11,207 bases of DNA, from assembly GCA_046726275.1 (NCBI GenBank), contig JBKPAF010000101.1, positions 1 to 11,207 on the forward strand. Direction: 5' to 3'. The DNA is from DASXTW01 sp046726275. Its GTDB lineage: Bacteria; Actinomycetota; UBA4738. A program made the translations under genes and the position numbers. The notes below the pieces were generated by a model. That model was not told the DNA's origin. It searched no databases and saw only the letters and a list, made by a program, of their open reading frames with translations. Shown here one piece after another: positions 6,622-11,207 of the stretch; position 1 is the first letter of the stretch, and each line of letters opens with the position of its first letter.

Positions 6622-6675
6622 GTGGACGGATCCGCTCCGTTGGCCCGCGCGTGCCTGAATCCGCGCAGGCCATGA
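6622..6675 (+). CDS. Possible leaderless 17-codon upstream ORF coupled to the response regulator
   Basis: A GTG at 6622 lies six bases after the TAGGAT -10 element, where transcription should start, so it could be read as a leaderless start codon. The frame encodes MDGSAPLARACLNPRRP and stops at TGA 6673-6675. That TGA overlaps the response-regulator ATG at 6672-6674 in the same ATGA arrangement used by the kinase and YjbQ genes at 8806. The regulator itself has no good Shine-Dalgarno sequence, so ribosomes finishing this peptide could be its source of initiation. The peptide ends in Pro-Arg-Arg-Pro, which could slow termination. Leaderless upstream ORFs of this kind are known in mycobacteria. 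There is no homology support for the peptide and translation is unproven; it is probably regulatory rather than a functional protein. Confidence 0.4.
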   Translation: MDGSAPLARACLNPRRP

Positions 6676-7397
6676 CCGGCAGGAAGGTCCTCGTCGTCGA
6701 AGATGAGGTGGCCATCGCCGAAGCCGTTCGGGCTCGCCTGGCCAGCGAGGGATACGACGTTCGCGTGGTTCACGACGGACCCGAAGCGCTCCGAGCCGCC
6801 TCGTCCGAACCTCCCGATCTGGTCGTCCTCGACCTGATGCTTCCGGGGATGGACGGCCTCGAGGTGTGCCGGGAGATCCAGAAGAACGATTGGGTGCCGG
6901 TTCTCATGCTCACCGCACGGACGGATGAGGCCGACAAGGTTGCCGGGTTCGCGGTCGGCGCCGACGACTACCTGACCAAGCCGTTCAGCCTCCGCGAGCT
7001 TGCGGCCCGGGTTCGGGCGATCCTTCGACGCATGGATCGGATCCACCAGATGGACCCGACCGAGCAAGTCACCAGGTTCGACCTGACCATCGATCCGGCT
7101 CGGCGGCGCATCACCCGGGGGGAGGACGAGATTCCCCTCACCCCGCTCGAGTTCGAGATCCTGCTGACCCTGGCCCGGAGCCCGGGGGTGGTGTTCAGCC
7201 GGGATCAGCTCATGGACCGGGTGTGGGGCTACCGAGACTACGCAGGGGGGCGCGTGGTCGATTCGCACGTCGCCCGGGTCCGTCGCAAGCTGGGAGAGGA
7301 CGCAGCCGAGCCGAAGTACATCCGGACCGTGCACGGGGTGGGGTACGCCTTCCAGGAGGTGGGCAGGGAGATGGCCCAGGAGGTGCGCGAGGGCTGA
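6672..7397 (+). CDS. OmpR/PhoB-family response regulator
   Basis: This is a DNA-binding response regulator, the cytoplasmic output of a two-component system. The 241 residues hold a receiver domain (about 4-117) with acidic pocket E10, D11 and E12, phosphoacceptor D54 in VVLDLMLPGMDG, T81, and K103 in TKPF; all catalytic positions are present. A winged helix DNA-binding domain (about 141-231) follows, with the family pattern LTPLEFEIL, RDQLMDRVWG and the recognition-helix segment VDSHVARVRRKLG, ending in IRTVHGVGYAF. The ATG at 6672 is preferred because the receiver strand follows directly and the upstream ORF stop overlaps it. In-frame GTG 6651 or TTG 6615 would add a non-conserved leader. 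Its TGA overlaps the kinase ATG. DNA targets cannot be read from the sequence; autoregulation from the upstream gap is plausible. Confidence 0.95.
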   Translation: MTGRKVLVVEDEVAIAEAVRARLASEGYDVRVVHDGPEALRAASSEPPDLVVLDLMLPGMDGLEVCREIQKNDWVPVLMLTARTDEADKVAGFAVGADDYLTKPFSLRELAARVRAILRRMDRIHQMDPTEQVTRFDLTIDPARRRITRGEDEIPLTPLEFEILLTLARSPGVVFSRDQLMDRVWGYRDYAGGRVVDSHVARVRRKLGEDAAEPKYIRTVHGVGYAFQEVGREMAQEVREG

Positions 7398-8809
7398 TGG
7401 CCATGCGGCCGCTCGACCGCCTTCCCAGCATCCGGGCCAAGCTCGGCTCGGTGATCGTCTTCGCCGTTGCCGTGACCATCCTGATCATGTACCTCGCCGT
7501 GGGGTTCGCCCTGCGCCAGTCGGACCGCGACCGCGAGCTGCGGCAGCTCGTCGGCCAGGCCCAGGTCGTGGCGGCGCTCTCGTTCAACCCCGCGGGGGCC
7601 CCATCCAAGTCGCTGAAACGGGTGATCCAGCAGCTTCCGAACCCCGTCGTGGTGGTGGATGAGGCGGGAAAGCCCCTGGCCGGCGACCTGGAGGTTCCCC
7701 CGACCGCTGATCGGGCCCTCGCCGGCGCCGTCGACACAGGGACCGATGGGCGAACCGAATACCTGGGCGTGCCCGTGCTTCGGGGAGGACAGGTGGTGGG
7801 GGCCGTCTACCTCTCTCACCGCCTCGAAGGAAGTGGTCCCGCCGGGGCCATCGTGGGAACGGCTCGGTTCGTTCGGAGTGTCTGGTGGCAGTTCCTGCTG
7901 GCCGGGGCCATCGCTGCATTCATCGCGCTGTTCCTCGCCCGGTTCCTGGCCCGGGGAATGACCCAGCCGCTCCGGGACATGGCGCAAGCTGCCGGACGGA
8001 TGTCCCGAGGCGACTACCGAGCAACAGTGGCCGTTCGTTCGCGCGACGAGGTGGGCCAGCTGTCCCGGGCGTTCAACCGGATGGCCGGCGAGATGGAGAG
8101 TCTCGAGCGCCTGCGCCGCGAGCTCGTGGCCAACGTGTCCCACGAGCTCAAGACCCCGATCTCGGCGCTCCGCGCCCACCTCGAGAACCTGCTCGACGGC
8201 GTGGAGGACGCGAACCCAGCCCTCCTCGAGGTGATGCTGCAGCAGTCGGAGCGTCTTTCCCGGCTCGTCGATCAGCTCCTCGACCTCTCCCGCCTCGAGG
8301 CCGGCGACGTCCCCTTGGAGATCGAGCCCGTACCCCTGGGACTCCTGGTCGATCGGGTGATCAAGGAAGTCGAGGTGGCCCGGCCCGACCGCGCCCGGGA
8401 CCTGGCCGTGCACAACGAGGTCCCCGCGGACCTGCCGCCGGTGAAGGCCGACCGCGAGCGGATCCATCAAGTGCTGTTCAACCTCCTGGAGAACGCGGTG
8501 CGCTTCACTCCGCCGGGTGGGATGGTCACGGTGCGAGCGGCCCGTGACAACGGCGACTGGGCGGTTTCCGTGGAGGACACCGGCCCGGGGATACCGAAGG
8601 AACACATCCCCCTGGTATTCGAGCGGTTCTACCGCGTGGACCCCTCGAGGTCTCGGGACGATGGAGGGACGGGGCTCGGCCTGGCCATCGCCCGCTCCGT
8701 CGTGGAAGCCCATGGGGGAAAGATCTGGGCCGAGAGCGAGGCGCGGGGGGTCCGGTTCACGTTCCTCCTGCCGGGATCGCCTGCAGCGCGTCTGAAGGAG
8801 GGCGAATGA
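7397..8809 (+). CDS. Membrane sensor histidine kinase
   Basis: This is the sensor kinase partner of the preceding regulator. The 470 residues contain membrane helix 1 (about 18-40), an extracytoplasmic sensor region (about 41-162), membrane helix 2 (about 163-187), a HAMP linker (about 189-237), a HisKA dimerisation helix with phosphoacceptor H249 in NVSHELKTP, and an ATPase domain. The ATPase has the N box with N362 and N366 (NLLENAVRF), the G1 box DTGPGIP from D394, an F box near FERFYR, and the G2 box TGLGLAI from T425, so it should be an active kinase. The sensor region, with NPVVVVDEAGKPL and later GVPVLRGGQVVGAVYLS, looks like a PAS/Cache-like fold; the ligand is unknown. The ATG at 7397 overlaps the regulator TGA. 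ATG 7403 has better spacing to GAGGG at 7389-7393 and is an alternative. The stop overlaps the next start. Confidence 0.94.
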   Translation: MAMRPLDRLPSIRAKLGSVIVFAVAVTILIMYLAVGFALRQSDRDRELRQLVGQAQVVAALSFNPAGAPSKSLKRVIQQLPNPVVVVDEAGKPLAGDLEVPPTADRALAGAVDTGTDGRTEYLGVPVLRGGQVVGAVYLSHRLEGSGPAGAIVGTARFVRSVWWQFLLAGAIAAFIALFLARFLARGMTQPLRDMAQAAGRMSRGDYRATVAVRSRDEVGQLSRAFNRMAGEMESLERLRRELVANVSHELKTPISALRAHLENLLDGVEDANPALLEVMLQQSERLSRLVDQLLDLSRLEAGDVPLEIEPVPLGLLVDRVIKEVEVARPDRARDLAVHNEVPADLPPVKADRERIHQVLFNLLENAVRFTPPGGMVTVRAARDNGDWAVSVEDTGPGIPKEHIPLVFERFYRVDPSRSRDDGGTGLGLAIARSVVEAHGGKIWAESEARGVRFTFLLPGSPAARLKEGE

Positions 8810-9255
8810 AGTCGACCACACTGACGATCCAGGTTCGTCCCGAGCGCCGGCACGACTTCGTCGACCTCACCGACGACCTGCGTCGGGCGATCAAGGACTC
8901 CGGCGTCACGGAGGGCTGTGCGGTGGCCTTCTGCGCCCACACCACGTGCGCACTGCTCGTGAACGAATGGGAGGACGGCGCGCTGGACGATCTTCGTCGG
9001 AGAGTGGAGGAGCTGGTCCCCGGCGACGTGTACTACGCGCACGACGACCTGGAACGGCGCACGCAGAACCTTCAGGAGGGACACGAACGCGCCAACGGCC
9101 AGGCTCACGTGACCCAGATGGTCCTCGGCGCGACATCCCACGCCATCCCGGTCACGGCCGGCGAGCCCATGTTCGGCCAGTGGCAGCGCCTTCTGCTCCT
9201 GGAGCTTGACGAGCCGAAGGATCGGTCGATCGTCTTCCACGTCTTCGGCGACTGA
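8806..9255 (+). CDS. yjbQ: YjbQ/UPF0047 family protein
   Basis: The 149-residue product is full length for the YjbQ (UPF0047) family, small cytoplasmic proteins with a conserved metal-binding site. The hallmark motifs are visible: HTT at H45-T47 followed by N53-E54, H79 in the YYAHDDLE segment, N97 to H101 in ANGQAHV, G108 in VLGATSHAIPV, and the terminal GQWQ segment (124-127) before the LLLLELDEP strand. E. coli YjbQ has reported thiamin phosphate synthase activity, but a physiological role for the family is not settled. The gene starts within the kinase stop codon (ATGA) and has AAGGAGGG at 8795-8802, so it is the third cistron of the two-component operon. That makes it a candidate effector or target of the signalling pair, although co-transcription may be incidental. 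It lies between dxr and ispG, both enzymes on the route from deoxyxylulose phosphate. Confidence 0.93.
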   Translation: MKSTTLTIQVRPERRHDFVDLTDDLRRAIKDSGVTEGCAVAFCAHTTCALLVNEWEDGALDDLRRRVEELVPGDVYYAHDDLERRTQNLQEGHERANGQAHVTQMVLGATSHAIPVTAGEPMFGQWQRLLLLELDEPKDRSIVFHVFGD

Positions 9256-9284
9256 CATCGAGGGTCGAGCGTCAGTGTCAGACT

Positions 9285-9293
9285 TGCAATACT
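9285..9293 (+). promoter_or_regulatory. Candidate extended -10 promoter for ispG
   Basis: The gap between yjbQ and ispG is unusually AT-rich for this window. TGC (9285-9287) followed by AATACT (9288-9293) has the form of an extended -10 element, which can work with a poor -35. The best -35 at 17 bases is TCGAGC (9265-9270), a three-of-six match. A CTGACA at 9252-9257 is a better hexamer but too far upstream. Transcription would begin near 9300, leaving only a few bases before the ATG at 9305. Confidence 0.4.
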
Positions 9294-9304
9294 GGTAATT
9301 GGCC

Positions 9305-10405
9305 ATGCAGACGGAACGACGGAAGTCACGCCAGATCAAGGTCGGCTGGGTCGAGGTCGGGGGGGATGCTCCCGTGCGGGTGCAGTCCATGACCACGACC
9401 AAGACGTCCGACGTGAACGCGACGCTTCAACAGATGGCCTCGCTGGTGGCAGCGGGATGCGAGCTGGTCCGTGTCGCCGTTCCCCACTGGGAGGACGCCG
9501 AGGCGCTCAAGACCATCGCCGAGCACGCCACGATCCCGGTGATCGCCGACATCCACTTCCAGTGGAAGTACGCCATGGCTGCCCTCGAGGGGGGGATCCA
9601 CGGCCTGCGCATCAACCCGGGCAACATCAAGTATCAGGACAAGGTTCGGCTGATCGCCAGAGAAGCGAAGGCTCGCGGCGTGCCCATCCGCATCGGCGTC
9701 AACGCCGGGTCCTTGGAGAAGGACCTGCTGGCGAAGCACGGGACACCGACGGCCGACGCGCTCGTGGAGAGTGCGCTGGGTGAGGCCAGGATCCTCGAGG
9801 ACGAGGACTTCTTCGACATCAAGATCTCCGTGAAGCACTCGAGCCCGAGGGTGATGATCCAGGCCTATCGGCTCCTCGCGGAGAGATGCGACTACCCCCT
9901 CCATCTCGGTGTCACCGAGGCCGGACCCATGCCTGCAGGCGGCGTGAAGTCGGCCGTGGGCATCGGGACGCTGTTGGCCGAGGGGATCGGGGACACCATC
10001 CGCGTCTCGCTGACCGACGATCCTGTCGAAGAGGTCAAGGTCGGCAACTGGATCCTCCAGTCGCTCGGCTTGCGGAAGCGTGGCCTCGACCTGGTGGCCT
10101 GCCCATCGTGCGGCCGGGCCGAGGTGGACGTGCTCGGCCTCACCAAACAGGTGAACGAGGCCCTCGAACGCGAGGGACTGAAGGCCCCGATCCGGGTGGC
10201 GGTGATGGGCTGCGTGGTGAACGGTCCCGGCGAGGCGCGGGAGGCCGACCTGGGGATCGCCGCCGGAAAGGGCTATGGCCAGCTGATCGTCAAGGGCGAG
10301 GTCCGGGAGCATCGCATCCCGGAGGAGAGGATCGTCGAGGTCCTGATCGAGGAGGCCAGGAAGATGTCCCGCGAGAAGGAGCTCGAGGCCGCCCCCGCTG
10401 ACTGA
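9305..10405 (+). CDS. ispG: 4-hydroxy-3-methylbut-2-en-1-yl diphosphate synthase (IspG/GcpE)
   Basis: IspG reduces methylerythritol cyclodiphosphate to HMBPP using a [4Fe-4S] cluster and reductant such as flavodoxin or ferredoxin; it is the penultimate MEP-pathway step. The 366-residue product is the short two-domain bacterial form. The TIM-barrel part shows VRVQSMTTTKTSDVNAT near residue 21, VIADIHFQWKYA, LRINPGNI and KISVKHSS. The C-terminal domain carries the cluster ligands C266 and C269 (ACPSCGR), C303 and E310 (MGCVVNGPGE), so nothing essential is missing. The ATG at 9305 is preferred over the in-frame TTG at 9299 by codon strength; neither has a Shine-Dalgarno sequence, and a candidate promoter just upstream suggests a nearly leaderless mRNA. 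In mycobacteria this gene directly follows the rip1 protease. Here it is separated by the two-component module, which may be why it has its own promoter. Confidence 0.96.
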   Translation: MQTERRKSRQIKVGWVEVGGDAPVRVQSMTTTKTSDVNATLQQMASLVAAGCELVRVAVPHWEDAEALKTIAEHATIPVIADIHFQWKYAMAALEGGIHGLRINPGNIKYQDKVRLIAREAKARGVPIRIGVNAGSLEKDLLAKHGTPTADALVESALGEARILEDEDFFDIKISVKHSSPRVMIQAYRLLAERCDYPLHLGVTEAGPMPAGGVKSAVGIGTLLAEGIGDTIRVSLTDDPVEEVKVGNWILQSLGLRKRGLDLVACPSCGRAEVDVLGLTKQVNEALEREGLKAPIRVAVMGCVVNGPGEAREADLGIAAGKGYGQLIVKGEVREHRIPEERIVEVLIEEARKMSREKELEAAPAD

Positions 10406-10430
10406 CGCCGAGCAGCGACACATTTCCTCA

Positions 10431-10465
10431 ACATCGATCGGTACTAGGTTTGGTACTGACGATGT
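10431..10465 (+). promoter_or_regulatory. Candidate promoter/operator of the Crp/Fnr gene
   Basis: TAGGTT at 10445-10450 fits the TANNNT -10 pattern, 11 bases before the ATG at 10462, with no Shine-Dalgarno sequence between. It lies in the middle of an interrupted inverted repeat: ACATCG (10431-10436) pairs with CGATGT (10460-10465), and GTAC (10441-10444) with GTAC (10453-10456), with arm spacers of four and three bases. GGTACT also occurs as a direct repeat at 10440-10445 and 10452-10457, a 12-base period. The symmetric arrangement around a -10 is what an autoregulatory operator could look like. The -35 (TTTCCT at 10423-10428) is weak. Confidence 0.4.
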
Positions 10466-11199
10466 CGAGGAACGGAAGAGACCTCGAGGCTTCGGCACCG
10501 ACTCGGCGCCGACATGGAGCGACGGCTCGAGACCTGCTGGAGGGAGCTGCCGAGACCGCGACGTCGTTGGGACGCCCGGGATGGATGCAACCCTCCGAGA
10601 GTGACCTGCACGAGCTCGAAGGGATGGTCGAGATCGTCAACGCGCCCGCGGGCACCCGGCTCCTTTCCGAGGGCCAACCTGTCGATTTCGTCGCCTCAGT
10701 CCAACGCGGGGAGATCGAGCTCTATCGGCTGGCAGGACGTCATCGAGTGGTGTTCGAGATCGTGCGGCAGGGTGATCTGTTCGGGGTTCCGCCGTTCCTG
10801 TCCGCCGAGCCGGCCGCGTACAGCGCTCGAGCCGTCACACCAACCACCCTGCTCTTGATCGAGACGAGCGACCTCGAGAGGCTGCTGGTGAGCAGGCCGG
10901 CCGTGGCCCGCGCGTTCATCTGGGCCCTCGTACGCCGGATGGAACGGATGCAACACCGGCTCGCGGAGCTCGTCTCGCCCGGGCTGAGGTCTCGGGTCGC
11001 CGCGCTCCTGTTGGACGAAACCGAAGGCGATCACCGTCTGATCCGGCTGCCACAGTCGACGCTCGCCGAGCTGCTCGGGGCGTCCAGACCCAGGGTTAAC
11101 GGGATCCTCAAGGAGTTCGAGCGAGATGGGTTGGTTCGGCTGACCTACCGGCGGATCGAGGTGCTCGACAGGAAACGACTGAACCGCATCGCCGCGTAG
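10462..11199 (+). CDS. Crp/Fnr-family transcriptional regulator
   Basis: This is a 245-residue cytoplasmic DNA-binding regulator. It has a variable N-terminal stretch (1-45) rich in Arg and Ala. A cyclic-nucleotide-binding-like beta-barrel (about 46-150) follows, with PAGTRLLSEGQPVDFVASVQ, GEIELYRL and QGDLFG. Next come the long dimerisation helix (LVRRMERMQHRL) and a C-terminal winged helix (about 180-245) with RLPQSTLAELLG and the recognition helix SRPRVNGILKEF. There is no cysteine anywhere, so it cannot hold an FNR-type iron-sulfur cluster. At the position of the Arg-Ser pair that binds cAMP phosphate in E. coli CRP it has Tyr-Ser (AAYSARA), so classical cAMP binding is doubtful. The ATG at 10462 is preferred to the TTG at 10450, which lies within the presumed -10. 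Its signal and targets are unknown. The gene is separated from ispG by 56 bases and probably has its own promoter. Confidence 0.92.
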   Translation: MSRNGRDLEASAPTRRRHGATARDLLEGAAETATSLGRPGWMQPSESDLHELEGMVEIVNAPAGTRLLSEGQPVDFVASVQRGEIELYRLAGRHRVVFEIVRQGDLFGVPPFLSAEPAAYSARAVTPTTLLLIETSDLERLLVSRPAVARAFIWALVRRMERMQHRLAELVSPGLRSRVAALLLDETEGDHRLIRLPQSTLAELLGASRPRVNGILKEFERDGLVRLTYRRIEVLDRKRLNRIAA

Positions 11200-11207
11200 C
11201 GCTGACG

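Noticed and set aside
6615..6671. TTG or GTG starts giving a longer response regulator
   Set aside because: They add a leader not expected in this family, and TTG 6615 lies in the presumed -10 element.
7223..7396. Upstream extension of the kinase frame into the response regulator
   Set aside because: Arg/Gly-rich out-of-frame shadow of the regulator's DNA-binding domain; ATG 7397 overlaps the regulator stop and starts just before membrane helix 1.
7238..8821. 527-codon minus-strand frame opposite the kinase
   Set aside because: Exactly mirrors the codon pattern of a complete histidine kinase; the translation has no domain features.
9589..9597. Run of seven G in ispG as a frameshift site
   Set aside because: The reading frame and family motifs continue intact on both sides, so there is no sign of frameshifting or sequencing error.
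9326..10498. 390-codon minus-strand frame opposite ispG
   Set aside because: Antisense to a complete ispG with all cluster ligands; no motif in the translation.

Overview
The window is a GC-rich bacterial chromosome segment, transcribed entirely on the + strand, with almost no space between genes. Gene order (an S2-like tail, tsf, pyrH, frr, cdsA, dxr, a site-2 protease, later ispG) and protein details point to an actinobacterium. These details include the GMGxPxFSTDTT version of the UMP kinase loop, no uppS between frr and cdsA, and dxr–protease–ispG in the same order as dxr–rip1–gcpE of Mycobacterium. EF-Ts is the short form (203 aa), unlike the roughly 270-aa protein of Mycobacterium or Streptomyces, which hints at a deep or uncultured lineage. 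No species can be named from the sequence alone.

Bases 1-2386 are the translation and nucleotide block: the acidic C-terminal tail of a protein that is probably ribosomal protein S2, then EF-Ts, UMP kinase and ribosome recycling factor. Bases 2387-6511 are the envelope and isoprenoid block: CDP-diglyceride synthase with a 316-residue acidic N-terminal extension, DXP reductoisomerase, and a RseP/Rip1-type intramembrane protease. Bases 6512-9255 hold a module not found here in the Mycobacterium order: an OmpR-type response regulator, its membrane histidine kinase and a YjbQ/UPF0047 protein, joined by start/stop overlaps. Bases 9256-10405 return to the expected order with ispG, the penultimate MEP-pathway enzyme. 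Bases 10406-11199 hold a Crp/Fnr-type regulator without any cysteine.

The gaps that exist look regulatory. Candidate TANNNT -10 elements precede frr, dxr, the response regulator and the Crp gene, and an extended -10 precedes ispG. Several lie so close to the start codon, without a Shine-Dalgarno sequence, that leaderless or nearly leaderless mRNAs are likely. The most striking case is a 17-codon leaderless upstream ORF (6622-6675) whose stop codon overlaps the response-regulator ATG. Functionally, Dxr, YjbQ (reported thiamin phosphate synthase activity in E. coli) and IspG all relate to the fate of 1-deoxy-D-xylulose 5-phosphate. The kinase/regulator pair could tie that, or envelope state, to an extracytoplasmic signal, but this is inference. 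I see no RNA genes, mobile elements or CRISPR arrays. No stretch above 300 bases lacks a gene; the longest gap is 6512-6671.
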